From contig JAQGKB010000212.1 in assembly GCA_028290345.1 (NCBI GenBank), positions 1 to 12,337 on the forward strand: 12,337 nt of DNA. Direction: 5' to 3'. This DNA comes from Hyphomicrobiales bacterium (GTDB lineage Bacteria > Pseudomonadota > Alphaproteobacteria > Rhizobiales > Devosiaceae). The number at the start of each line of letters is the position of its first letter. Positions within the stretch are counted from its first letter, which is position 1. A program made the translations under genes and the position numbers. Below the pieces are notes generated by a model that had not been told where the DNA came from, ran no database searches, and saw only the letters and a list, made by a program, of their open reading frames with translations. Positions 1-6,286 of the stretch are shown here, one piece after another.

Positions 1-7
1 GTCTCCC

Positions 8-1567
8 CTACCCCGCAAGCGCCCCCTGCGCCGCGGCGCCGCGCTCGATCAGCAGCCGATTGTACGCATTGAGATATGCCCGCGCCGAAGCCACCAGTGT
101 ATCGGGTTCCGCTGCCTGCCCGGAGACGATGCGGCCGTTGAGTTCGAGCCGCACATGCACGCTCGCCTGCGCGTCGGTGCCGCCGGTTACGCCGTCGACC
201 GCGTAGAGCACGAGGTGCGGCTGCGAACCTACGGCCTCCTTGATGGCGTTGAAGATCGCATCGACTGAACCAGTGCCATCGAAGCGCACCGATACCGGCT
301 CGCCATCGACCGACAGCGTCAGATCGCAGCGGTGCACGCCGCCGGTCTTGGAGATCACCTCCATGTTGACCAGCTTGATGCGGTCGCCGGCCGAGCCGAC
401 TTCGTCGTCGACCAAAGCTATGATATCGGCGTCATAAACGTGCTTCTTGCGGTCCGCGAGATCCTTGAAGCGCACGAACGCCTCCTGGAAGGCGTTGTCG
501 CCCAGTTCGTACCCAAGTTCGCGCAGCTTGTCCTTGAACGCGGCGCGGCCCGAATGCTTGCCCATCACCAAAACAGTGGCTTTGATGCCCACGCTCGCGG
601 GCGTCATGATCTCATAGGTTTCGGCATTCTTCAGCATGCCGTCCTGATGGATGCCGCTTTCATGCGCAAAAGCGTTCTTGCCGACGATCGCCTTGTTGTA
701 TTGCACCGGAAAATTCGCCGCCGCCGACACGATCTTGCTAACTCGCGCCAGTTCGGTGGTCTCGATGTTGGTGTAATACGGCATCGCGTCGGCACGGGTG
801 CGAAGCGCCATGACGATTTCTTCCAACGCCGCATTACCGGCACGTTCGCCAAGGCCGTTGATGGTACACTCGACCTGTCGCGCTCCCGCCCTGACCCCGG
901 CCAACGAATTGGCGACAGCGAGTCCGAGATCGTTGTGGCAGTGGGTGGAGAAGATCACCTTGTCGGCGCCCGGCACCTTTTCGATCAGCGTCTTGAACAG
1001 CGAAAAGTGCTCCTCCGGCACGGCATAGCCCACCGTATCCGGAACGTTGATGGTGGTCGCACCGGCCTTGATGGCGGCCTCGACGCAGCGCATCAAATAT
1101 TCGACCGGCGTGCGGGTCGCGTCCATCGCCGACCATTCCACGTCGTCGATCAGGTTGCGCGCCTGCGTCACCGTCTTGGTGATAATCTCCAGTACCTCGT
1201 CCTGGCTCTTGCGCATCTGGTGCGCCAAGTGGATCGGCGAAGTGGAAACGAAGGTGTGGATGCGGCCGCGCTTGGCGTGCCGGATGGCCTCGGCGGCGCG
1301 ATCGATATCGGCCGGGATGGCGCGAGCAAGCCCGGCGATTACCGCGCGCTTCGAGCGTTTCGCCACTTCCGATACCGCTTCGAAATCGCCATTGCTGGCG
1401 ATGGGGAAGCCGGCTTCGATGATGTCGACGCCCATATCGTCAAGGATTTCGGCGACCTGCAGCTTTTCTTCGAGCGTCATGGTTGCGCCGGGCGATTGCT
1501 CGCCATCGCGCAGGGTGGTGTCGAAAATATAGACGCGGTCTTTGTTGGTGGTCGCTTCGGACGTCAT
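8..1567 (-). CDS. leuA: 2-isopropylmalate synthase
   Basis: Condenses acetyl-CoA with 2-oxoisovalerate to 2-isopropylmalate, the first committed step of leucine synthesis, in the cytoplasm. From the ATG at 1567 the protein has 519 residues, normal for the long bacterial LeuA type. Residues about 14-285 form the HMGL-like TIM barrel: TLRDGEQSPG carries metal ligand D21, HCHND carries ligands H209 and H211, and NGLGERAGNAALEE follows with N245. GKHSGR lies in the linker, and residues about 390-510 are the allosteric domain through which leucine inhibits the family. The frame is open to a TTG at 1585, but the ATG at 1567 has AGGAAG seven bases upstream and begins MTSEATTNKD, so it is preferred. 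The stop is TAG at 8-10. The gene is the last on its transcript in this window and is preceded by a leucine-rich leader ORF. Confidence 0.97.
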   Translation of the reverse strand: MTSEATTNKDRVYIFDTTLRDGEQSPGATMTLEEKLQVAEILDDMGVDIIEAGFPIASNGDFEAVSEVAKRSKRAVIAGLARAIPADIDRAAEAIRHAKRGRIHTFVSTSPIHLAHQMRKSQDEVLEIITKTVTQARNLIDDVEWSAMDATRTPVEYLMRCVEAAIKAGATTINVPDTVGYAVPEEHFSLFKTLIEKVPGADKVIFSTHCHNDLGLAVANSLAGVRAGARQVECTINGLGERAGNAALEEIVMALRTRADAMPYYTNIETTELARVSKIVSAAANFPVQYNKAIVGKNAFAHESGIHQDGMLKNAETYEIMTPASVGIKATVLVMGKHSGRAAFKDKLRELGYELGDNAFQEAFVRFKDLADRKKHVYDADIIALVDDEVGSAGDRIKLVNMEVISKTGGVHRCDLTLSVDGEPVSVRFDGTGSVDAIFNAIKEAVGSQPHLVLYAVDGVTGGTDAQASVHVRLELNGRIVSGQAAEPDTLVASARAYLNAYNRLLIERGAAAQGALAG

Positions 1568-1594
1568 TTCAATTCTTCCTATCAAACGGCGCGG

Positions 1595-1686
1595 TGGCCA
1601 AAAGCCAATCCGGCCAAACTGCTGTTCGGCTGAACGTCGCTACCCCTGACCACCCGCTCGCTTGCCGAGCTGTCGGTACTCAGGGG
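1595..1686 (-). promoter_or_regulatory. leuA leader RNA hairpins, candidate attenuator
   Basis: Reading the minus strand, CCCCTGA (1686-1680, over the leader stop codon) pairs perfectly with TCAGGGG (1649-1643). Inside it ACC (1677-1675) can pair with GGT (1654-1652), and GCTCG (1670-1666) pairs with CGAGC (1660-1656) around a five-base loop. Downstream, alternative stems are possible: GCCGAA (1630-1625) with TTTGGC (1618-1613), AGCCGA (1631-1626) with TTGGCT (1608-1603) followed by TTTT, and TGGCC (1616-1612) with GGCCA (1599-1595). They exclude one another, as attenuator stems do. None has a long U-tract, so intrinsic termination is not proven, and translational control is possible. Confidence 0.45.
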
Positions 1687-1742
1687 CTGATAAGAAGGAG
1701 AAGAAGCGCCGCCGGCAGCAGCAGCAAGCTGAGCAATACCAT
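1680..1742 (-). CDS. leucine-rich leader peptide upstream of leuA (candidate leuL)
   Basis: This short ORF is too small for usual gene callers. From the ATG at 1742 it reads MVLLSLLLLP then AALLLLLISP and stops at TGA: 20 residues, 11 of them leucine in runs of two, four and five, plus one Val and one Ile. It ends 112 bases before the leuA start, and the Pro codon and stop form the 5' arm of a hairpin. This is the layout of an amino-acid attenuator, in which ribosome stalling at leucine codons would raise leuA expression. Four of the last five leucine codons are CTT, probably uncommon in such a GC-rich genome. The frame continues upstream to an ATG at 1802, giving 40 residues with a basic N-terminus (MQRKRAIAIAAQQQADHVRL), so a small single-pass membrane protein is the alternative. 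No good Shine-Dalgarno is seen at 1742; GGTAGA lies before 1802. Confidence 0.55.
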   Translation of the reverse strand: MVLLSLLLLPAALLLLLISP

Positions 1743-1839
1743 CAGACGGACATGATCCGCCTGCTGCTGGGCTGCGATGGCAATGGCGCGCTTGCGCTGC
1801 ATGAGTCTACCGTGCCGAAATGGTTTGCCCGCGAAGAAT

Positions 1840-1865
1840 GCGCGAATTCGCGCGCTTGCGCAAGC
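1840..1865. repeat. two abutting perfect palindromes upstream of leuA leader
   Basis: GCGCGAATTCGCGC (1840-1853) and GCTTGCGCAAGC (1854-1865) are each perfectly self-complementary and touch end to end. On the minus strand they overlap a weak promoter-like pair: TTGCGC, 17 bases, CATTCT, which would start RNA shortly before the leader ORF. They could be an operator for leuA or chance in GC-rich DNA. Confidence 0.35.
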
Positions 1866-1875
1866 CTCTGTGCTC

Positions 1876-1897
1876 TAGCCGCATTGCGAGGCGGCTA
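1876..1897 (-). terminator. hairpin behind the membrane-protein gene
   Basis: TAGCCGC and GCGGCTA form a perfect 7-bp stem with an 8-base loop, starting four bases after the TGA at 1902-1904. No T-run follows on the minus strand, so it is a weak or factor-dependent terminator, or an RNA 3' end stabiliser, between this gene and the leuA leader. Confidence 0.35.
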
Positions 1898-1901
1898 TGC
1901 T

Positions 1902-2330
1902 TCAGCCGAAGGCTAGCACCGCGCAAAGCACGATTGCGAGCATCAGCACTATGTTGGCCAAGCCGAGTCGTGGCAGCATTGCAGCAGCGCTGCGATCGCC
2001 ACCCTGGACCCGCTTCCCCAGGATGCCGGAGTAAATCACCGAGGCCAGCAGCAGAAGCACCAACACCATCTTGATGTTAAACCAGACGGAGAATCCGGCC
2101 GTACCGCCATACTTCAGCCAGATGAGCAGCGGGCCGGTGATGATCAGGATGGCCAGGGCGGCGCGGCTGACCGTCCCCAATCCCTTGGCGATTGTCATCA
2201 GCGTCGGGCGCGTTTCGGCCGTCGCCCCGGCCATCTGCCGTCCAACGACCGGCATGCCGAAAACCGCCGAGCCGGCCATCGCCAGCGCCACCAAATGCAA
2301 CCAAAACAGAAGACCGATCACGATATCCAT
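1902..2330 (-). CDS. four-helix integral membrane protein, CopD-like
   Basis: A 142-residue hydrophobic protein predicted in the inner membrane. Four transmembrane segments are visible: residues about 4-26 (IGLLFWLHLVALAMAGSAVF), 54-73 (RAALAILIITGPLLIWLKY), 81-103 (VWFNIKMVLVLLLLASVIYSG) and 122-141 (LANIVLMLAIVLCAVLAFG). The HLVALA start and the FNIKMVLVLLLL helix resemble the CopD/DUF2269-type membrane families, but I cannot fix the family, and no function is claimed. The start at 2330 is well supported by AGGGGGA about seven bases before the ATG. It lies 117 bases behind the TetR gene on the same strand and has its own promoter-like sequence, so it may be transcribed both alone and with the cluster. 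Confidence 0.85.
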   Translation of the reverse strand: MDIVIGLLFWLHLVALAMAGSAVFGMPVVGRQMAGATAETRPTLMTIAKGLGTVSRAALAILIITGPLLIWLKYGGTAGFSVWFNIKMVLVLLLLASVIYSGILGKRVQGGDRSAAAMLPRLGLANIVLMLAIVLCAVLAFG

Positions 2331-2389
2331 TTAAATCCCCCTGAGAGCGGCAAAGCCGGCGGCACCCCGGTGCCATACTCCTGCCACAA

Positions 2390-2418
2390 AGACTAGCCTC
2401 CCCGCCGGCTAACGGCAA
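2390..2418 (-). promoter_or_regulatory. candidate promoter of the membrane-protein gene
   Basis: On the minus strand TTGCCG (2418-2413), a 17-base spacer and TAGTCT (2395-2390) fit a sigma-70-type promoter. RNA would start near 2383, giving a leader of about 50 bases that contains the perfect palindrome GGCACCCCGGTGCC (2361-2374), able to fold into a 5-bp hairpin about 30 bases before the start codon. Confidence 0.35.
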
Positions 2419-2447
2419 TCCGGCCAATTCTTGCCGGCGGCCAAACT

Positions 2448-3026
2448 TTATCTGGTGATCGCCGCCAAGAGCAGCGCGTAAACCCGTTCGAAAGCGGCAT
2501 CGATGCCCGGATCGGCCCATTCGGCACCATGCGCGGGATTATGGAAGCGGGAGGTGGCATCGAACATCGCCTGCGCTGTCGCGTGCGGATCATCCACAGC
2601 GAAGTCACCCGAGGCAGCGCCGGCCCGCAGGATCGTCTCGATCTGCCCGACGAGCGTTGCCACGTGCAGGGCGATAACTTCCCGCGCCTCGGCGAAGATA
2701 TTCTGGGAGACGAGGAATAGCTCCGGATCGCCAGTCACCTTTTCACGCTTGGTCGCCACCAGCACGTCGAACCAGTGCTTCAGGCGCTGGCGTGGCGGCA
2801 AGTCGCCGTTGGCGATGACCGCCAGCGGATCAGACGTGCGCTTCAGCCAGCGCTCTACCACCGCGTCGCGCAACGCGACCTTGCTGTCGAAATGCCGGTA
2901 GACGCTGCCGTGGCTGACGCCGAGCGCCCGCGCCACATCAACGACAGTGGTCTTTTGCGGTCCGAAGCGACGGAAGACGTCTTCCGCCGCTTCGAGAATA
3001 CGCTCTGCCGTCAGGATTTCAGACAT
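2448..3026 (-). CDS. TetR/AcrR family transcriptional regulator
   Basis: A 192-residue one-component regulator. The N-terminal domain (about 1-55) is typical of TetR: helix 1 with RILEAAEDVFRRFG, then the helix-turn-helix TTVVDVARALGVSHGSVYRHFDSKVAL at about residues 26-52. The remaining helical domain would bind an unknown ligand and dimerise. The ATG at 3026 has GAGG just upstream, nine bases after the stop of the aldo/keto reductase gene, so the two are almost certainly co-transcribed. Most TetR proteins repress their own operon. The natural target here is the 30-bp dyad in the reductase promoter (4066-4095), which would make this an autoregulated reductase/regulator pair. The ligand cannot be told from sequence. 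Confidence 0.93.
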   Translation of the reverse strand: MSEILTAERILEAAEDVFRRFGPQKTTVVDVARALGVSHGSVYRHFDSKVALRDAVVERWLKRTSDPLAVIANGDLPPRQRLKHWFDVLVATKREKVTGDPELFLVSQNIFAEAREVIALHVATLVGQIETILRAGAASGDFAVDDPHATAQAMFDATSRFHNPAHGAEWADPGIDAAFERVYALLLAAITR

Positions 3027-3035
3027 CGAGCCTCG

Positions 3036-4028
3036 TCAGGTTTTTTCGCTATCGAGCATCGCCATCTGCGCCTCAGCGTAGCGAGTGCCACGTGCTGCCC
3101 CCATCGGCACCGCCGATTCGATGGCAGCAAGATCGCCCGCCTCGAGCCTTACGTCCAGCGCACCCAACGCTTCGCTCAACCTGTCGCGACGGCGGGCGCC
3201 GACCAGCGGCACGATGTCATCGCCCTGCGCCAAAACCCATGCAATGGCGATCTGGGCAACGCTCACCCCCTTCGCCGCGGCGATCGAGCGCAACGCCTCC
3301 ACCAGCGCTAGGTTGTGCTCCAGGTTCTCGCCGCTGAAGCGTGGGCTGTGGGCGCGGAAATCGCCCTGGACATTATTGCGATCGGCGCTCCAGTGTCCGC
3401 TGATCAGCCCGCGCGACAGCACGCCATAGGCGGTAATGCCGATGCCGAGTTCGCGCGTGACCGGCAGGATTGCCTCCTCGATGCCGCGCGAAATCAGCGA
3501 GTATTCGATCTGCAAGTCGGCGATGGGATGCACTGCGGCCGCCCGGCGGATGGTCTCCGGCCCGACCTCGGAAAGCCCGATATGCCGCACATAGCCCGCC
3601 TGCACCATTTCGGCGATTGCGCCCACAGTGTCCTCGATCGGCACGCTCGGATCGAGCCGCGCCGGACGATAGATGTCGATATAGTCGGTTCCGAGCCGGG
3701 TGAGCGAATAGGCGAGGAAGTTCTTCACTGCCACCGGTCGCGCATCGAACCCGGACCAGCCGCCATCGGGTGCCCGCAAGCCGCCGAACTTGACGCTGAT
3801 AATCACATCCTCGCGCCGCCTGCCCTTCAGCGCCTCGGCAATGAGCATCTCATTGTGACCGGTGCCATAAAAGTCGCCGGTATCGAGCAGCGTAACCCCA
3901 GCCTCGAGCGCCGCATGAATGGTGGCAATGCTTTCGGCGCGATCTGACGGCCCATACATGCCCGACATGCCCATTGCGCCGAGTCCGAGCGCCGATACCG
4001 GAAGGTTGCCAAGTTGACGAGTTTGCAT
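3036..4028 (-). CDS. aldo/keto reductase
   Basis: A 330-residue TIM-barrel oxidoreductase expected to reduce aldehydes or ketones with NADPH in the cytoplasm. It opens with MQTRQLGNLPVSALGLGAMGMSG. DTGDFYG supplies the catalytic Asp and Tyr and ISVKFG the Lys; the phosphate-binding end is seen in VPLVGARRRDRL. In related proteins the catalytic His lies in a segment like YYQHRVDP, but here it reads YRPARLDP, so Ala stands at the His position. The ATG at 4028 has AGGAGA in good position; the open frame beyond it (to 4064) runs into the operator dyad and is not expected to be coding. It is the first gene of the cluster and is followed after nine bases by the TetR gene. The substrate is unknown. 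Confidence 0.93.
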   Translation of the reverse strand: MQTRQLGNLPVSALGLGAMGMSGMYGPSDRAESIATIHAALEAGVTLLDTGDFYGTGHNEMLIAEALKGRRREDVIISVKFGGLRAPDGGWSGFDARPVAVKNFLAYSLTRLGTDYIDIYRPARLDPSVPIEDTVGAIAEMVQAGYVRHIGLSEVGPETIRRAAAVHPIADLQIEYSLISRGIEEAILPVTRELGIGITAYGVLSRGLISGHWSADRNNVQGDFRAHSPRFSGENLEHNLALVEALRSIAAAKGVSVAQIAIAWVLAQGDDIVPLVGARRRDRLSEALGALDVRLEAGDLAAIESAVPMGAARGTRYAEAQMAMLDSEKT

Positions 4029-4054
4029 TCTCAAATCTCCTGTTCGAGGAGTAC

Positions 4055-4095
4055 AAGCTAACAATCAACTGACAGATTTGCAAGTTTGTCAGTTG
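4055..4095 (-). promoter_or_regulatory. aldo/keto reductase promoter with 30-bp TetR-type operator
   Basis: Positions 4066-4095 form a near-perfect dyad. Arms CAACTGACA (4066-4074) and TGTCAGTTG (4087-4095) match exactly, and TTGCAA (4078-4083) sits on the axis; only two base pairs of fifteen mismatch. On the minus strand it covers the -35 and spacer of a likely promoter (TTGCAA 4083-4078, 17 bases, TAGCTT 4060-4055; alternatively CTGACA 4092-4087). The position suits repression by the downstream TetR protein. Confidence 0.6.
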
Positions 4096-4143
4096 GTGTT
4101 TGCGACAATATGATCGGAGGGAGTAATAAGAGGCTCAAGGAAA

Positions 4144-4257
4144 TCTGGATTGCCCGGATAAACCGGGCAATGACGGTTTAACTTTGGGGACCGGCTGCAA
4201 AATCGCAGATGCTTCCCACTTACTCCGTCATTGCCCGGTTTATCCGGGCAATCCAGT
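4144..4257. repeat. 33-bp inverted repeat, REP/BIME-like element
   Basis: The left arm (4144-4176) and right arm (4225-4257) are perfect inverted copies separated by 48 bases. Each arm is itself a hairpin: TTGCCCGG, ATAAA, CCGGGCAA on the left and its complement on the right. I recall elements with a CCGGGCAATGAC core as common between genes of Bradyrhizobium-type genomes. It fills the gap between the PhzF gene stop and the reductase promoter and could end transcription or protect RNA 3' ends. The short ORFs drawn through it are not genes. Confidence 0.75.
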
Positions 4258-4291
4258 CTCTCTCTGAGCGCCGGGCATGTTGCCACCTCGA

Positions 4292-5185
4292 TCAATCCCC
4301 CAGATCCAGCGCCCCTTCGCCAACGACAATGGCATGGCCGCCGATACCGCCATGGATCAAGTCCTCGCCGGACTTGCGTAGCTGCAGCATGATCCGGCTT
4401 GGCCGGCCCATTTCATGGCCCTGGCGGAGCACGAATTCCGCCTGCCGGTCGTCGTAGTCGACGTGCTTGGCCAGGAGCCCGATCAACGCCGCGGCGGCTG
4501 ACCCGGTGCCGGGGTCTTCGCGCATGCCCAGGCCGATGGAGAACATGCGTGCAGCAAAATCGTTCTCCGGCTCTTCGGGTGTCTCAGTAAAGACGTAAAC
4601 GGAGTGCCGCCCGATGGGGAACGTATCCGCCCAGCCCGCAGTATTGAGTTCGATGCGGCGCAGCACCGCCGCATTGCGCACCGGGATGAGATAGAATGGA
4701 ACACCCGCCGAATAGACTGCCGGAGCGTACGGCCCGCATCCGATCGCCTCGCGTTCGATGCCGAGCGCCAGCGCGATGGCACTGTTGCCGGGTGCCTTGC
4801 CGATCTCGGCCGGCAGCGTCGGCAGCGCAAAGCGCGCCTCCGCCGAATGCTTGCTGGGCTTTTCGATCACGGCTGTGATCAACCCGATCTGCTCTTCGAG
4901 CCGAACGGCGCTGACCTTGAGTTGCAGCCCCAGCACTACGGCCGCCCCGATCGTCGGGTGCCCGGCGAACGGCAGTTCCACCGTGGGCGTGAAGATGCGC
5001 ACCGCCGAGCTGTGCCGCTCGGATTTCGGCTTGAACAGGAACACCGTCTCGGAGAGGTTGAATTCCCGCGCGATCGACTGCATCTGATCGTCGAGCAGGC
5101 CATCCGCCCGCGGAACGACCGCCAGCGGATTACCCTTGAAGCGCTCGCTGGTGAACACGTCCAGCAACAGATAGTCCAGTTTCAT
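4292..5185 (-). CDS. PhzF family isomerase/epimerase
   Basis: A 297-residue protein of the PhzF/diaminopimelate-epimerase-like fold, with two similar halves around a central active site. It starts MKLDYLLLDVFTSERFKGNP. EFNLSETVF places the catalytic Glu at residue 46, FAGHPTIGAA is at about 73-82, and the second-half loop DPGTGSAAA is at 224-232. The known member PhzF isomerises a dihydro-anthranilate intermediate in phenazine synthesis, but most genomic homologues have unknown substrates and no phenazine genes are seen here, so the name should not imply phenazine production. The start is firm: GGGAGG lies about six bases before the ATG. The gene follows the UPF0303 gene after 63 bases on the same strand and may share its transcript. 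Confidence 0.92.
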   Translation of the reverse strand: MKLDYLLLDVFTSERFKGNPLAVVPRADGLLDDQMQSIAREFNLSETVFLFKPKSERHSSAVRIFTPTVELPFAGHPTIGAAVVLGLQLKVSAVRLEEQIGLITAVIEKPSKHSAEARFALPTLPAEIGKAPGNSAIALALGIEREAIGCGPYAPAVYSAGVPFYLIPVRNAAVLRRIELNTAGWADTFPIGRHSVYVFTETPEEPENDFAARMFSIGLGMREDPGTGSAAAALIGLLAKHVDYDDRQAEFVLRQGHEMGRPSRIMLQLRKSGEDLIHGGIGGHAIVVGEGALDLGD

Positions 5186-5248
5186 GCCGGCCTCCCGTCG
5201 AAAAGATCAGTTCAGATTATGCTCGGTAACGTCACCGCGCGATGACGC

Positions 5249-5746
5249 TCAGAGCGCCGGCAGCATGTACTCCGCTGCATCGAGCCCCAACACCGAGCAG
5301 ATCGCGGCCACGACGTAGCCATGGTCGTCGCGCTCCGGAACGCCCGAGACGATCGCTGCGCCGACGACGCCGACACCAGCAACCGAAATCGGAAACCCGC
5401 CACCGGCAATGGCATAGTCGCGCGGATCGAGGCCCCAGTTCTCCTCGAACACGCGCGGCTTGTCGCCCCGCTCCAGCACGACCCGATAGGTGCTCTTCAT
5501 CAGCATCCGCACGGTATAGGCCTTGCGCTCAATCCAATGCTTGTTGCTGGCCGACGACCCGGCCGTCGCGCCATAGAACAGCGGCCGGTCCCAGAGCCGC
5601 ACTTCCATGGCGATGCCCTGCCCCGCTGCATTGGCAGCGTCGCGGATGTGCGCGCCGATGGCGAACGCCACGTTCTCATCGAACTGCGTGAAAACCAGCG
5701 CGCGTTCCTGCGCGATGACCTTGTCCAACTCGGATTTGCTCGACAT
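5249..5746 (-). CDS. UPF0303 / GlcG-HbpS-like protein
   Basis: A 165-residue soluble protein of the UPF0303 family, related to the GlcG/HbpS fold that in some members binds or degrades heme; neither activity can be read from sequence here. Recognisable parts are MSSKSELDKVIAQERALVF at the start, a central IERKAYTVRMLMKST, DPRDYAIAGGGFPI, and the glycine/valine-rich VAGVGVVGAAIVSGVPERDDH near the end. The frame is open to 5848, but the start at 5746 (MSSKSEL) has GGGGAA six bases upstream, whereas the ATG two codons earlier (5752) has that same motif almost touching it. The upstream 34 codons are therefore left out. It is probably the first gene of a pair with the PhzF-type isomerase. Confidence 0.85.
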   Translation of the reverse strand: MSSKSELDKVIAQERALVFTQFDENVAFAIGAHIRDAANAAGQGIAMEVRLWDRPLFYGATAGSSASNKHWIERKAYTVRMLMKSTYRVVLERGDKPRVFEENWGLDPRDYAIAGGGFPISVAGVGVVGAAIVSGVPERDDHGYVVAAICSVLGLDAAEYMLPAL

Positions 5747-5922
5747 CTTCATTCCCCGTTGCGGCACAGAAAACTGGCCTAGCAGGAGTCGAAACCGACG
5801 GCGACACAAACCTGTCAGTACTGGACCGATTGCTCCGGAGGAGCCCAACGACCCCGTCTTCCGCTTTCACGAGAATGACGCCGCGGGGGTTGCGCGCCGG
5901 TGCACTGTCCGCTCTCGCACAA

Positions 5923-5963
5923 GCTGAACCAAACCGCCTCAAGACGTTCAGTGTCGGTTCAGC
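5923..5963. repeat. 8-bp inverted repeat upstream of the DUF1127 gene
   Basis: GCTGAACC (5923-5930) and GGTTCAGC (5956-5963) are exact inverted copies with 25 bases between them, 69 bases before the DUF1127 start. The 285-base gap between the divergent UPF0303 and DUF1127 starts must hold both promoters, but I see no convincing -35/-10 pair. The dyad may be a regulator site or chance. Confidence 0.3.
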
Positions 5964-6031
5964 CCTCTTGCGGCAAACAGCGCCCATCGATTGGCGGGTC
6001 AGCCGCCGACGACAGCAAGGGAGATTATGCC

Positions 6032-6208
6032 ATGAAGACCTATTTCGATGCCCTGCGTCGCAACAGTCGCGCCCGCCGCGCCTACCGCCTGCTCAGCACG
6101 CTGGACGATCGCCTGCTCGCTGATATCGGCGTCACCCGGTCGGAAGTCCGCACCATTGCCGACGGCCGCGCCGATCGCTTCCCTGCCCGCTTCGGCAGCC
6201 ACGAATAG
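6032..6208 (+). CDS. DUF1127 small protein
   Basis: A 58-residue, arginine-rich protein. It shows the DUF1127 pattern near its C-terminal half: AYRLLSTLDDRLLADIGVTRSEVR at about residues 17-40, where the L-DDR-L-DIG core is diagnostic. Short DUF1127 proteins in alphaproteobacteria are best known as RNA-associated regulators of phosphate uptake and metabolism; the role of this member is inferred only from family. The ATG at 6032 has AAGGGAG eight bases upstream. The frame is open back to 5900, but that part has no family match and no ribosome site. The gene stands alone, divergent from UPF0303 and convergent with ilvC, and ends before a strong terminator. Confidence 0.88.
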   Translation: MKTYFDALRRNSRARRAYRLLSTLDDRLLADIGVTRSEVRTIADGRADRFPARFGSHE

Positions 6209-6238
6209 CTGCGACGGCAAACCGCCGCCGTTACGCAT

Positions 6239-6267
6239 GAGGGGCCCGCTCGGCCCCTCTCGCATTT
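6239..6267 (+). terminator. intrinsic terminator between DUF1127 gene and ilvC
   Basis: GAGGGGCC (6239-6246) and GGCCCCTC (6252-6259) form an 8-bp stem with loop CGCTC, followed by TCGCATTTT. The T-run follows on the plus strand, so it best ends the DUF1127 transcript; the hairpin also lies just past the ilvC stop and could serve both strands. Confidence 0.75.
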
Positions 6268-6286
6268 TCGGATCTGGCGAAGGTGC

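Noticed and set aside
332..1633. 433-codon plus-strand open frame across leuA
   Set aside because: It lies antisense to leuA, is rich in His, Arg and Asp as typical for shadows in GC-rich DNA, and has no domain or ribosome site.
1603..2424. Shared 12-mer TTGGCCGGATTG in the leuA leader and in the gap before the membrane-protein gene
   Set aside because: A few 12-base matches are expected by chance in 12 kb of GC-rich DNA, and the surroundings differ.
4089..4457. Short ORFs on both strands across the 33-bp inverted repeat
   Set aside because: They are made of the palindromic element and the end of the PhzF gene; no ribosome site or domain.
4292..5185. Phenazine biosynthesis locus
   Set aside because: Only a PhzF-fold protein is present; no other phenazine genes are seen, and the family is mostly of unknown substrate.
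5676..5987. Minus-strand 103-codon frame and the N-terminal extension of the UPF0303 gene
   Set aside because: No family match in the extension, and a well-spaced ribosome site supports the start at 5746.
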